Shown here one piece after another: positions 43,649-54,035 of a stretch of 64,000 nt of DNA. The notes below the pieces were generated by a model that made no database searches, was not told the DNA's origin, and was given only the letters and a program-made list of their open reading frames with translations. The DNA is from an uncultured Pelagibacteraceae bacterium. GTDB taxonomy: Bacteria; Pseudomonadota; Alphaproteobacteria; Pelagibacterales; Pelagibacteraceae. Location: assembly GCA_902582235.1 (NCBI GenBank), contig CACHQX010000001.1, positions 190,760 through 254,759 of the forward strand, in the 5' to 3' direction. Position 1 is the stretch's first letter. Every line of letters starts with the position of its first letter. The position numbers and the translations under genes were made by a program.

Positions 43649-46471
43649 TTACAAATTTTTTATTATTTTATTTAATCCAGTTGAGTTAGATCCTTTTATC
43701 ATTAAAAAACTGTTATTAGGTAGTTGTTTTTCTATCAAATTCAAAATCTCAAATTTATTGCTCAATATTTTGCCTCTCATTTGTGGTTTTAATTTGTTAA
43801 ATGTATGTTTTGTATAGTTACCATAAACATAAGTTTTATTTATGTGAGATTTATTAATATATTTTGCAATTTTAACATGAAGTTTTTTTGAAAATTTTCC
43901 TAATTCCAGCATATTTCCAATCAGAATAAATTTTTTATTACTACCCTTATATTTTTTGTCAAATCTTTCTAGCGCAAATTTAAATGAGAGTGGATTCGAA
44001 TTATAACTTTCATCAATAATGGTTAAATTTTTTTTTCCTTTTTTATACTTAATAATTGAGCCTCTAGACTGGGAAATTTTGAAATTTAAGAATAAATTTA
44101 CAGGTAATGTTCCTATATTAAAATAATTAGTAATAATACTTATTGTACATAAAATATTTTCTTTGAAATCTATTAAATAATTGGGAATTATAAAAAATTT
44201 TATTTCACCTCTTATCAAAAATTTACATAAAAATTTATTCTTAATTTTTTTTTTACCAAGATAAATAACATCGGCTAATTTACTATTTTTACTGAAAGTA
44301 ATAATATTTAAATTTCTCATTTTTGCTTTTGAAATGAAATAATCGCAGTATTTATCGTCTCTATTTATAATCATTACTCCTGAAGGAAAAATATTGTTTA
44401 TTATTTCACCCTTAGCCTTTGCAATCTCATCTAGATTCTTAAAATTCTTAATATGAGCGTATGAGACATTTGTTATTAAACCAAGATTAGGTCTTATTAG
44501 CTTTGTTAAAGTGTCTATTTCTCCTTTTTTATCCATCCCTACTTCTAAAACTGAGAACTTTGTTGATTGGGGTGAATTTATAATACTTAAAGGCACACCG
44601 TATTTATTATTAAATGAATTTTTTGAATAATATGTTTTATCTAGTTTATTGAGACAAAATCCAGTTAAGTCCTTAACTGATGTTTTTCCTGCAGATCCTG
44701 TTATTGCAATATTATTACTGTCTAAAGACTTTCTATAAACCGAGCTTAATTTATTTAGTTTCTCGAGAGGATTTTTACTAAATATATTTCTAGAATTTTT
44801 AAATCTTTTATTTGTAATTGCTAAAATTGCGTTATTTTTTATCGCCTCAATTCCAAATTTGTTTCCATCAAATTTTTGCCCTTTCACCCCAAAAAATACT
44901 GAATTTTTTTTAACTTTTTTAGAATTTAAAGACACTGAGCTTATTAGAGTTCTTTTATTTAAAATTTTATTATTGAAAGTTTCAATTAAGATATTTGTTT
45001 TAAGTGAGTTCGAAAATACATTATTCTTTTTTCTAATTGCTTTAATAATCTCTAATTTATCCGAGAAAAAAAATCTTTTTTTAAATTCTTGATAATTTTC
45101 GTGTCCCTTTCCAGCAACAATTAAAACATCACCTGAATTTAATTCACTAACAGCTTTTGAAATAGCATCAGCCCGTGAGGAAATTTCAACATATTTTTTT
45201 TTCTTAATTTTCCTCTTTATTTGGTCTCTTATTACACTAGGGTTTTCAAACCTTGGATTGTCGTCAGTTAAATATATTTTATCACAATACTTGTTCGCAA
45301 TACCTCCCATTAAAGGTCTTTTACTTTTATCTCTATCCCCTCCACATCCAAATACTAACGAAATTTTACTTAAAGGGTAATCTTCTTTTATATTTGATAT
45401 AACTGTTTCTAAAGCATCTGGAGTATGTGCATAATCAAGTATTACTCGTGAATTATTCTTTAGTTTACCAACCTGCTCTAGTCTTCCATTGATAGGTTTA
45501 ATCTTACTTATATTTTTTAGAATGGTATCAATTTTAATGCCTGATAAATATGCAGCCAAAACTGCAAAAAGTAAATTTTTTATCTGAATATTACCAATTA
45601 GATGGGAACTGAATGAATAATCTTTCTTTAAAAGGCTAAAATTAATTCTTTTTTTATCGTTGATTTTTTGTATTTTTTTCAAATTAATGAAAGAATTTTC
45701 GCTACCTATTTTATAAGTCTTCAATTTCTTTTTTTTTGAAATCTTTTTAAGTTCTTTTTCTTGAGATATTCCATTTTCAAAAATTATATTTCCTTTATTA
45801 AGTAGCAATTTGTTAAAAAGAATAAGTTTAGAATTCAAATAATCTTTAAATGTTTTATGATAATCTAGATGATCCCTTGACAAGTTTGTAAACAACGCGG
45901 TTTTTAAATTTAATCCATCCAATCTATGTTGTTTTAAACCGTGACTTGATGCTTCTATAATTACATTATCAATATTAAAATTTTTTAATTTCTGTAAAAT
46001 TTGATGCATTTTAATGGGATCTATTGTTGTGTTATTTGTCTTTAATTTAATTTTTTTTGATAAAACACCTAAAGTTCCTATGGCAGCAACCTTTTTTTTA
46101 CTTAAAGATAATATTTGATAAAAAAAATTTGCAATTGAGGTTTTACCATTCGTGCCAGTTAAGGCGATAATATTTTTAGGTTTTTTTTTATAAAAATTGC
46201 CTGCGGCCTCTGCTAATGCTTTTCTTGGATTTTTACTTTTAATAAATAAAATTTTTTCTTTATTAAATCCCTCAAAATTTAGGTTTGAAATAATAATTTT
46301 TGAGCCGTTTTTTATGGCGTCTTTAATATAATTATTTCCTTTTAATTTATTTCCTTGGATTGAAAAAAAAATATCGTTCGTTTTACAATATTTACTGTTA
46401 AATCTAATATTATTAAATTTAATAGATTTATAAGCTGGTTTAATATTTTTAATTAATTCACCCAATAACAT
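43649..46471 (-). CDS. murE-murF: MurE-MurF fusion (two Mur ligases in one 940-aa ORF)
   Basis: Two P-loops, ALTGTNGKTSIANF and AITGSAGKTSVKDL; MurE DDNPRFENP; MurF DESYNSNPLSFKFAL. Confidence 0.93.
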   Translation of the reverse strand: MLLGELIKNIKPAYKSIKFNNIRFNSKYCKTNDIFFSIQGNKLKGNNYIKDAIKNGSKIIISNLNFEGFNKEKILFIKSKNPRKALAEAAGNFYKKKPKNIIALTGTNGKTSIANFFYQILSLSKKKVAAIGTLGVLSKKIKLKTNNTTIDPIKMHQILQKLKNFNIDNVIIEASSHGLKQHRLDGLNLKTALFTNLSRDHLDYHKTFKDYLNSKLILFNKLLLNKGNIIFENGISQEKELKKISKKKKLKTYKIGSENSFINLKKIQKINDKKRINFSLLKKDYSFSSHLIGNIQIKNLLFAVLAAYLSGIKIDTILKNISKIKPINGRLEQVGKLKNNSRVILDYAHTPDALETVISNIKEDYPLSKISLVFGCGGDRDKSKRPLMGGIANKYCDKIYLTDDNPRFENPSVIRDQIKRKIKKKKYVEISSRADAISKAVSELNSGDVLIVAGKGHENYQEFKKRFFFSDKLEIIKAIRKKNNVFSNSLKTNILIETFNNKILNKRTLISSVSLNSKKVKKNSVFFGVKGQKFDGNKFGIEAIKNNAILAITNKRFKNSRNIFSKNPLEKLNKLSSVYRKSLDSNNIAITGSAGKTSVKDLTGFCLNKLDKTYYSKNSFNNKYGVPLSIINSPQSTKFSVLEVGMDKKGEIDTLTKLIRPNLGLITNVSYAHIKNFKNLDEIAKAKGEIINNIFPSGVMIINRDDKYCDYFISKAKMRNLNIITFSKNSKLADVIYLGKKKIKNKFLCKFLIRGEIKFFIIPNYLIDFKENILCTISIITNYFNIGTLPVNLFLNFKISQSRGSIIKYKKGKKNLTIIDESYNSNPLSFKFALERFDKKYKGSNKKFILIGNMLELGKFSKKLHVKIAKYINKSHINKTYVYGNYTKHTFNKLKPQMRGKILSNKFEILNLIEKQLPNNSFLMIKGSNSTGLNKIIKNL

Positions 46472-46484
46472 TTTTTTTAAATTC

Positions 46485-48143
46485 TTAGTATTTTGTGGCT
46501 AAAATAGGTCCTATTTTTTCTATTATTTTTGCTGCTACTTCTACTGAAGTCCACCCAGCAGTATTGAAGGGTGTGCCTACAAATGAACCAGATTTGTTTC
46601 TATAATTATAAACATAACTTTTGGATAATTTAGTATCTTCTAACATAACAATAAAAACATACTTTGGTTCATTTATTGGAAAAATTGATGCAAAAGTATT
46701 TATTTTTTTTTTTGTATATTTTCCGTTTTCAACAGTAAGTGCAGTACCTGTTTTTCCTCCAACATTATATCCTTTCACATCAGCCAAACTTGCTGTCCCC
46801 TCCGTTACAACTCTTCTTAAAATTTGATTTATTTTCAAACTTACATCTTTACTTAAAACTCTCTTTTTTTTTTCATAGCCAATATTTTTATCTTTGATTA
46901 AAGTTGGTGTAATATGATATCCACCGTTTGATATTATTGCATAGCCTTTGGCAAGCTGTATAAGTGTAGTTGTAATACCATGACCAAAAGAGACAGTTAA
47001 TAGTTTACACTTTCCCCAATTAAAAGGTATAGGTTTTCCAATCTCTGGAATATCAAATTCAATATCATTTAGAATACCAACTCGAGTTAAAAAATTTTTA
47101 ATCTTATCGACACCTAATTTTTGGCCTATTTTTACAGAGCCTATATTTCCAGATTTAATCAGAATATCTTCAACTGATAAATTTTGGGATAAATCTTCAT
47201 CATATTCAGAGATAGTTCTGCCGCCACAATTAATTTTTTTTTCAAGATTATTAAACATATCTTTTGGCTCAATTAATTTTTCATCAAATCCTGCTGCTAT
47301 TGTAAATGTTTTAAAAACTGATCCAAATTCATAAACTCCTTTAGTTGCTCTATTGATATACTTTTTATCGGAAATATTATTACGTTTATTAATGTCAAAG
47401 TCAGGTAAAGATACTAATGATAATATTTCTCCATTATTAATATTCATTAAAATACTCGCACTTCCAACATTTTTGAAAATTTTTTCAGAATTGAGAAGTT
47501 CTTGTCTGACAAGAAATTGAATTTCTTTATCTAAAGTCATAGTAAGTGGTTTGGTATTTGTTTTAAGATAATTATCGAAGTTTTTTTCAATACCTGACAC
47601 TCCAAAATTTTCGTCATCTATCTGGCCAATAGTGTGAGAAAATAAATTATTATCGGGATAAATTCTTGTAATTTTTGGTTCAAGAATTAAAGACTTTTCA
47701 CCTAATAATTTTATTTCTTCTGATTTTTGGGGTGTAAGTTTTTTTTTTAAATAAAAGAACTTTTTCTTATCAATTTCATTTTCTATTTTATTGAAATCTA
47801 ATTCAGGAAATGAATATTTTAATTTTAATAAAAACTTTTTTTTGTCATTAATTAAGTCTGGTTTTACTCCAATATTATAAGTTATCACTGATTTAGCAAT
47901 GAATCTTCCATCGACATCAATAATATCAGCACGATAATTCTTAATTTTGTGTGTCATTTGATATTTTTGTTTTGGACTACTTGATCCTAAATATACAATC
48001 TTAGTTGAGTAGAGTAAAAATATGAAAAGAATGAAAAAAAATAAAAATGCAACTCTATTAAAGGAAACTATCCTTTTTTTTTCTGAGAATTTAAAACCAT
48101 CTTCATTTTCAATTATATATATTCTTTTTTTATTATTATTCAT
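46485..48143 (-). CDS. ftsI: Peptidoglycan transpeptidase FtsI/PBP3
   Basis: GSVFKTFTIAAG (SxxK), SGN, GGKTGTALTV (KTG). Confidence 0.94.
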   Translation of the reverse strand: MNNNKKRIYIIENEDGFKFSEKKRIVSFNRVAFLFFFILFIFLLYSTKIVYLGSSSPKQKYQMTHKIKNYRADIIDVDGRFIAKSVITYNIGVKPDLINDKKKFLLKLKYSFPELDFNKIENEIDKKKFFYLKKKLTPQKSEEIKLLGEKSLILEPKITRIYPDNNLFSHTIGQIDDENFGVSGIEKNFDNYLKTNTKPLTMTLDKEIQFLVRQELLNSEKIFKNVGSASILMNINNGEILSLVSLPDFDINKRNNISDKKYINRATKGVYEFGSVFKTFTIAAGFDEKLIEPKDMFNNLEKKINCGGRTISEYDEDLSQNLSVEDILIKSGNIGSVKIGQKLGVDKIKNFLTRVGILNDIEFDIPEIGKPIPFNWGKCKLLTVSFGHGITTTLIQLAKGYAIISNGGYHITPTLIKDKNIGYEKKKRVLSKDVSLKINQILRRVVTEGTASLADVKGYNVGGKTGTALTVENGKYTKKKINTFASIFPINEPKYVFIVMLEDTKLSKSYVYNYRNKSGSFVGTPFNTAGWTSVEVAAKIIEKIGPILATKY

Positions 48144-48402
48144 TTAGATCTATCTTTTTTACATCCGTTGAATCTATTGGAAAAAACTTGTCTTTAAATA
48201 TTTTTTCCTTTAATCCAATTAATCTTTCAGGTGTTGTTAAATAATCTCTTTCCAAAAGTAAAAAATCAAATTTCTCTTCTAAAATTTTCACTTCCTCCTC
48301 CAGTATAAAAATATTTTTTTCTAATTGCCTTGTAGACGATTTGACAATTGATGTTGTGATGATTAGACATACAACACAGAAAAAAATTATATATTTTTTC
48401 AT
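48136..48402 (-). CDS. ftsL: FtsL-like division protein
   Basis: 88 aa, one TM plus coiled-coil, between rsmH and ftsI. Confidence 0.8.
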   Translation of the reverse strand: MKKYIIFFCVVCLIITTSIVKSSTRQLEKNIFILEEEVKILEEKFDFLLLERDYLTTPERLIGLKEKIFKDKFFPIDSTDVKKIDLNE

Positions 48403-49403
48403 AATTTTTCAGAAAACCTTTCAATATTTAATAAATTTTTGTACCTCAAAAATACATTCTTATTATTTTCGTATATATCAATTTTTTTAATTGCTCTTAA
48501 TTTTGCAGATCTAGATGGTGGATTTAATTTTAATTCCTGAGAACCGGGGATGACAGGTTTTTTCGTTATAAGACTAAATGACATTTTTGTCGATTTTTTC
48601 TCTGGTAAGTAACGAGAGACTTTATCTTGTTTTGAAAGATGATTAAAAAAAAATTTACAAATTTTATCCTCTAAAGAATGAAACGAGACTGTTAATATGA
48701 CTCCATTTTTACTGACAATATTTGCAGATTCTTTTAAACCTCTGGTGAGTTCACTTATTTCTTTATTTACAAAAATTCTTAAAGCTTGGAAAACTTTAGT
48801 TGCTGGGTTTTTTTTTGTATAATATTTTTTTTTTGTTCTTTTAACTATAGTAACCAAATCCTGAGTATCTAAATTTTTTTTTTGTCGTTCTAATACAATT
48901 TTTTTGGCTATAAGTTTTGAATTTTTTTCTTCACCGAAATACTTAAAAATTTGCTCTAATTCTTTTTGATCTAACTTATTTATTACATCTTTGGCAGAAA
49001 AATCATTTAGCCCCATTTTCATATTAAGCTCACCTTTGCTATCAAATGATAGACCCCTTGAAAGATCTTTGATTTGATTTAGAGAGTAACCCAAATCAAA
49101 AACTATACCTTTGACCTCATCATCAATTTTCAAGTCCTTTATTTGGCTAAACTTTATATTGTGAAAATAAAATCTATCTTCAAATTTTTTTTTTAAATCT
49201 GATGCAATTTGTAAAGAGTTTTTATCTCTATCAATAGCTATTACTTTAGTGTTTGGGTATTCTAATATTTTTTTTGAGTAACCACCTTGACCAAATGTAC
49301 AATCTATAAAAGTGCCACCATTTTGAGGGGTAATAATATTTATAACTTCATTTAGAAGTACCGGATAATGTAAAGTTTTTTCCGGTAAAATAGTGGCACT
49401 CAT
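48399..49403 (-). CDS. rsmH: 16S rRNA m4C1402 methyltransferase
   Basis: FIDCTFGQGGYSKKIL; VFDLGYSLNQ; RIFVNKEI; SFHSLEDKICK. Confidence 0.95.
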   Translation of the reverse strand: MSATILPEKTLHYPVLLNEVINIITPQNGGTFIDCTFGQGGYSKKILEYPNTKVIAIDRDKNSLQIASDLKKKFEDRFYFHNIKFSQIKDLKIDDEVKGIVFDLGYSLNQIKDLSRGLSFDSKGELNMKMGLNDFSAKDVINKLDQKELEQIFKYFGEEKNSKLIAKKIVLERQKKNLDTQDLVTIVKRTKKKYYTKKNPATKVFQALRIFVNKEISELTRGLKESANIVSKNGVILTVSFHSLEDKICKFFFNHLSKQDKVSRYLPEKKSTKMSFSLITKKPVIPGSQELKLNPPSRSAKLRAIKKIDIYENNKNVFLRYKNLLNIERFSEKL

Positions 49404-49421
49404 TTATTTTTTTGAAGACCA

Positions 49422-50864
49422 TTAATTTTTTTGTCTTCTTAAAAATGCTGGTATTTCTAGTTCGTCTTCTTCATCTGAATCGCTGTCCTCATTTATATTA
49501 GTCTCATGATCAGAGTTTATACTTTGTGTCTCGTCAAATAATTGAGGATCCTCTGCATCTAAATTGAAGTTTTCAAGTCCATTAGACTCATCTCCCGAAG
49601 TATTTACATCGTTATCGCTAAGTATCAGTTTTTCCTCCAACGAATTCTCCTCGTTTATGTTTTCACTTGTAATAGGATTTTCTACTGCCATTTTTTCATC
49701 GACCATAGAAGACATCAAATCATTTTCTGAGACTTTGATATCATTCGTCTCTATTTTCAATGCATTAGCTCCACTTGTGGATAATCCTTTATTCACTTCA
49801 TAAGAGTAATTTGGTCTTAAATTTGAAAAATCTGAATAACCTGGATTTCTGTTTTGTATTCTATGCACCATATTGATTACTGATTTCGATTCAGGTTGTT
49901 GCCCATCTAAAGAAGTTGCAACAATAGATACTCTCAATCTACCTTCTAAAGAAGGATCAATTATGCAGCCTTTAATAAATTCTACCTCAGGATCAACTTC
50001 AGATGTAATCTTTTTAACAACTTCATCAACTTCAAAAAGTGTTAAGTCTTTGCCACCAGTAATATTTATTAATAAACCTTTGGCACCCTTTAAAGAATAG
50101 TCATCAATTAAAGGATTGCTTATAGCTTGTTCGGCAGCATTGATAGCTCTGTTTTCTCCTTCAGCTTCACCAGTACCCATCATCGCTTTACCCATTGAAC
50201 TCATTATAGACTCTACATCCGCGAAGTCTAAATTGACTAGACCGGGACGTACCATTAAATCAGTTACACTTTGAACACCTTGTAAAAGCACGTCGTTTGA
50301 AAGTTCAAATGATTCTTCGAAAGTTGTCTTCTCATTTGCAATCTTAAATAAATTTTGATTTGGAACTACTATTATAGTATCTACGTGTTTTCTTAATTCC
50401 TCTAGACCTTGTTGGGCTCTTCTCATTCTAGATGAGCCTTCATATAAAAAAGGTAAGGTTACAACACCTACCGTAAGAATATTAAGTTCTTTTGCAGCTC
50501 GAGCAATTACATGAGCAGAACCAGTTCCTGTTCCACCGCCCATTCCTGCAGTTATAAAAACCATATTTGCACCTTGCAAACAATTTACTATTTCATTTAA
50601 TGACTCGTCAGCAGCAGCTTGACCAATATCAATTTTTGATCCAGCTCCTAGACCCTTTGTTAAATTTAAACCAATTTGTATTTTTGCCTTTGCTTTACTA
50701 TGGATTAAATCTTGTGCATCAGTATTAACCGCCACAAATTCAACCCCTTGAAGTCCACTCTCAATCATTTTATTAATTGCATTTCCTCCAGCGCCACCTA
50801 CACCTAAAACCAGTATTCTAGGTTTGAGCTCTTTTATCTCAGGTGTTTTAAAATTAATGGTCAT
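49422..50864 (-). CDS. ftsZ: Cell division protein FtsZ
   Basis: GVGGAGGNAINKMI; GGGTGTGSAHVIAR; C-terminal DELEIPAFLRRQKN. Confidence 0.97.
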   Translation of the reverse strand: MTINFKTPEIKELKPRILVLGVGGAGGNAINKMIESGLQGVEFVAVNTDAQDLIHSKAKAKIQIGLNLTKGLGAGSKIDIGQAAADESLNEIVNCLQGANMVFITAGMGGGTGTGSAHVIARAAKELNILTVGVVTLPFLYEGSSRMRRAQQGLEELRKHVDTIIVVPNQNLFKIANEKTTFEESFELSNDVLLQGVQSVTDLMVRPGLVNLDFADVESIMSSMGKAMMGTGEAEGENRAINAAEQAISNPLIDDYSLKGAKGLLINITGGKDLTLFEVDEVVKKITSEVDPEVEFIKGCIIDPSLEGRLRVSIVATSLDGQQPESKSVINMVHRIQNRNPGYSDFSNLRPNYSYEVNKGLSTSGANALKIETNDIKVSENDLMSSMVDEKMAVENPITSENINEENSLEEKLILSDNDVNTSGDESNGLENFNLDAEDPQLFDETQSINSDHETNINEDSDSDEEDELEIPAFLRRQKN

Positions 50865-50880
50865 TATTCCCCCCTCTTTA

Positions 50881-51333
50881 TTAATTTATCTTTTTTTCCC
50901 ATTTAAGACTTGCCCTGTTTAAGTTTGATTTTTTGATAGCTTTTGCCTTAAATTTTTCAAATAATGTTGGTTCCCAAATTTGGAAGGTCTTGCCTAAACC
51001 AACAAATAAAATTCTTGTTTTAATTTTCGAATGTTGAAGAAGTTTTTTTGTTAAAGATATCCTGCCCTCTGTATCAAAAATTAAATTCACACTTTCAGAT
51101 AAAATTGAAGTAGCAAAATAATCCTTTTTTTCTTCAAATGGATTTAAGTTATCAATTGCATCTGATATTTTTTCAATTCGATCTTGAGGCCAAGCTTCTA
51201 AGCATTGTTGATTAAATGAAGGAAAACAAATTATACTATTAAATCCCAAACTGGACAAATGTGATCTAAATTGTGCAGGCACAGATACCCTTCCTTTTTT
51301 GTCTATATTGTTTTCGTACGTCGATAAAAACAT
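50881..51333 (-). CDS. mraZ: Transcriptional regulator MraZ
   Basis: FLSTYENNIDKKGRVSVPAQFRSHL; DTEGRISLTKKLLQHSKI; start likely MFLSTYENN at 51333. Confidence 0.93.
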   Translation of the reverse strand: MFLSTYENNIDKKGRVSVPAQFRSHLSSLGFNSIICFPSFNQQCLEAWPQDRIEKISDAIDNLNPFEEKKDYFATSILSESVNLIFDTEGRISLTKKLLQHSKIKTRILFVGLGKTFQIWEPTLFEKFKAKAIKKSNLNRASLKWEKKIN

Positions 51334-51350
51334 AATCCATAATTGACCCA

Positions 51351-51380
51351 TTTGGGTATTTATGGGAATATATGGGTTTT
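51351..51380. promoter_or_regulatory. Three 10-bp-spaced TGGG direct repeats upstream of mraZ (candidate MraZ operator)
   Basis: tTTGGGTATT taTGGGAATA taTGGGTTTT: TGGG at 51353, 51363 and 51373 on + strand. Confidence 0.5.
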
Positions 51381-51455
51381 TTATGCAACCGTCAATACTT
51401 ATAATTTTAGCCCGATATCGAGATGGAACATTTGAGAAACAAAATTTTAGTGATT

Positions 51456-51807
51456 TGCTAGATAAGCTATAAGCCGGGTTCTGTCATTTAAACTTATCAT
51501 TTATCTAGGCCTTAAGTCGCCTTAAGGCTCAAGCAACTAACCCTGATGACTAGCCAAAGACCGCTTTTAGTTTTCACAATGTCATCTCTACTCAGTTTTG
51601 CTCCCAGTGGGGTTTTCCATGCGTTATCTGTTACCAGACAACCGGTGTGCTCTTACCACACCTTTTCACCCTTGCCTTGATGAGGCGGTTTATTTTCTGT
51701 GGCACTATCCCTAGGGTTTCCCCCGCCAGTCGTTAACTGGCACTGTGTCTTTGTAGAGCCCGGACTTTCCTCTTTAAAAATTAAAGCGATAAGTCACTTA
51801 TCTAGCA
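51456..51807 (-). ncRNA. rnpB: RNase P RNA (bacterial type A-like)
   Basis: Reverse strand: GAGGAAAGTCCGGGCTCTAC near 5' end and ACAGAACCCGGCTTATAG near 3' end; ends pair (TGCTAGATAAG / CTTATCTAGCA) as P1. Confidence 0.95.
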
Positions 51808-51843
51808 ATTCGTTTTTTACAGTAATTTAGGGATTATACAATC

Positions 51844-52572
51844 TTAATTTAATCCGCGTTTTATAAGGTTTTTTGCTATTTCCAAACACTCATTATCAAT
51901 TTTTCCATTAATTATTTTTGACCTAAATCTTCTTTGAAAAGCTTTAATAACAGACTTAGAATTTTTGGCCTTTTTATTTATGAGGCAGTAACCTATTTTT
52001 TTAAGATAAAGATTGAAAAGCTTTTTGTTTTTTTTTGAAACTTCAATATCTTTAAATTTAAGATATTTTTTAGGCAAATTATACCAAATACCTATTTTAT
52101 ATTTAGCTAAATATTTCCATGGAAATTTTTCTCCAGGGTCTTTTTTTCTATTGGGCGCAATATCAGAATGACCCAAGAAATTCTTACTTTTAATGTTATA
52201 TTTTTTTTTTAAAATTTTTGATAATATTAAAAGACTCTTGATCTGTTTTGTTGAAAATTTTTCATATTTATTAGTGTGGCCAGAGTTTTGAATCTCAATA
52301 CCTATTGATCTACTATTTAAATTTTTATGACTCTTCCAACATGACAAACCCGCATGCCAAGCAACAAATTTGTCAGGGACCATATTAATAACTGTTCCAT
52401 CTCTTTTGATGAAATAGTGACAACTTACCTTTGAGCTTTTATTAGCCAGTCTCTCAATTGCCTTTTTTTCAGATACCATTCCAGTATAATGATAAATAAC
52501 GTAAACAATCCCCTTTGATGATCTCTTAAATTCGTCAAAATTTATTGAATAATTTTGTTTAAAAATTTCCAT
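51844..52572 (-). CDS. N-acetylmuramoyl-L-alanine amidase (AmpD/AmiD-like, amidase_2)
   Basis: VIYHYTGMVS; SCHYFIKRDGTVINMVPD; HAGLSCWK; GHSDIAPNRKKDPGEKFPW. Confidence 0.9.
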   Translation of the reverse strand: MEIFKQNYSINFDEFKRSSKGIVYVIYHYTGMVSEKKAIERLANKSSKVSCHYFIKRDGTVINMVPDKFVAWHAGLSCWKSHKNLNSRSIGIEIQNSGHTNKYEKFSTKQIKSLLILSKILKKKYNIKSKNFLGHSDIAPNRKKDPGEKFPWKYLAKYKIGIWYNLPKKYLKFKDIEVSKKNKKLFNLYLKKIGYCLINKKAKNSKSVIKAFQRRFRSKIINGKIDNECLEIAKNLIKRGLN

Positions 52573-52647
52573 TTATGCCTATTTATTAAGGTTTTTTTGA
52601 CAAATTTCTGATTTACTTTGCACTAAGATATAATATACAGAATTTAA

Positions 52648-53421
52648 ATGAATAGAATAATTGTAACATTATTTACGGTTTTATTAATTCAATTGCTAGT
52701 TGTAACAAAGACTTTTAGCGATGAAGGTGAAGTTAAGGACTGTTTTGAAAAGCTTAATAGAGCTACATTTGCCTTAAATATGGGTTTAGATAAAGTGATT
52801 TTTAAACCTATATCTAAAGGGTATAGAAAGCTTCCTTCTCCGATAAGAACTGGAACAGGTAACGCTTTAAACAATTTATCAAATTTAATCACGATCCCAA
52901 ATAATATTTTACAAGGTGATTTTGGATCTGCCGCAAACAATAGTGCTAGACTTTTAATTAACACTACACTTGGTATAGCTGGTATTTTTGATCCAGCTAA
53001 TTCATTTGGATTTGAAAAAACAGAAAAAGAGGATTTTGGACAAACGCTAGGAGTAATGGGAGTTGGGGAAGGTTGTTACTTAGTTTTGCCAGTATTAGGT
53101 CCAACTACTATCAGAGATACTGTCGGATCTCTCGTTGCAATGAATGGTGGGGACGTATGGCATAATATTACTGTGAGAGATGACGAGGAGTATGTAAAGG
53201 AATTTAAGGAGTCCGATTATTGGGCCTCGAGAGTTACGTCAGGTGTAAATTTCAGAGCTAAAAATTTAGAGGCATTTGATGCTATGGAAAGAAATTCAGT
53301 TGACTTATACGCAACAGTAAGAAGTTTGTACTTACAAGATAGAAAGAAAAAAATTAATAATTCGAGTGAGAAAACTGAAGCCATGGATGATGGCGACTGG
53401 GATACTCTAGAAAATCAATAA
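52648..53421 (+). CDS. mlaA: MlaA/VacJ-family lipoprotein
   Basis: FEKLNRATFALNMGLDKVIFKPISKGY; EDFGQTLGVMGVGEGCYLVLPVLGPTTIRD. Confidence 0.93.
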   Translation: MNRIIVTLFTVLLIQLLVVTKTFSDEGEVKDCFEKLNRATFALNMGLDKVIFKPISKGYRKLPSPIRTGTGNALNNLSNLITIPNNILQGDFGSAANNSARLLINTTLGIAGIFDPANSFGFEKTEKEDFGQTLGVMGVGEGCYLVLPVLGPTTIRDTVGSLVAMNGGDVWHNITVRDDEEYVKEFKESDYWASRVTSGVNFRAKNLEAFDAMERNSVDLYATVRSLYLQDRKKKINNSSEKTEAMDDGDWDTLENQ

Positions 53422-53433
53422 AACTTTAAAAGT

Positions 53434-54027
53434 ATGAAGATTTTGAAAAACGTTTTTGTTTCAATCTTAATTTTATTTTTTTTAACAAATAGCTCATGGT
53501 CAAAAAGTGCTTCGGAATTTATTAGTTCCGTAACAATTGAAGCATCAAATATTCTTTCTAGTAAGTTAACCGATGAAGAAAAAATTGTACAATTAAAAAA
53601 AATTGGTGAAAATGCAGTTGATGTAGATGGAGTTGGTCTTTATACTTTAGGTAAGTATAGAAAAACTCTTACTGAAAATCAAAAAAAACAATACAAAGAA
53701 CTTTTTAGAAACTATTTTCTAAAGAGTTTTGCAGGCCGTTTAGTAGGTTATTCAGATGCGAAAATAGCCGTTCTATCCGAAGAGATCAAAAATGAGAAAT
53801 ATACAATTGTGAATACAAAATTAATTGGAACATCAGATAGACCAGAGGTCAAAATAGATTGGAGAGTATACACAAAAGATCCTGAAAATCCTTTAATCAG
53901 AGACTTATCTATAGAGGGGGTAAGTCTAGCTCGAGCTCAAAAGGAAGAGTTTAATTCTATAATATCAAACAATAACGATAATATTGAAGCTTTGTTTGAA
54001 AATCTTAATAAGTTCTTAGAAAATTAA
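53434..54027 (+). CDS. mlaC: MlaC/Ttg2D-like phospholipid-binding protein
   Basis: GVGLYTLGKYRKTLTENQKKQYKELFRNYFLKSFAGRLVGY; follows mlaA. Confidence 0.9.
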   Translation: MKILKNVFVSILILFFLTNSSWSKSASEFISSVTIEASNILSSKLTDEEKIVQLKKIGENAVDVDGVGLYTLGKYRKTLTENQKKQYKELFRNYFLKSFAGRLVGYSDAKIAVLSEEIKNEKYTIVNTKLIGTSDRPEVKIDWRVYTKDPENPLIRDLSIEGVSLARAQKEEFNSIISNNNDNIEALFENLNKFLEN

Positions 54028-54035
54028 AGTTTGGT

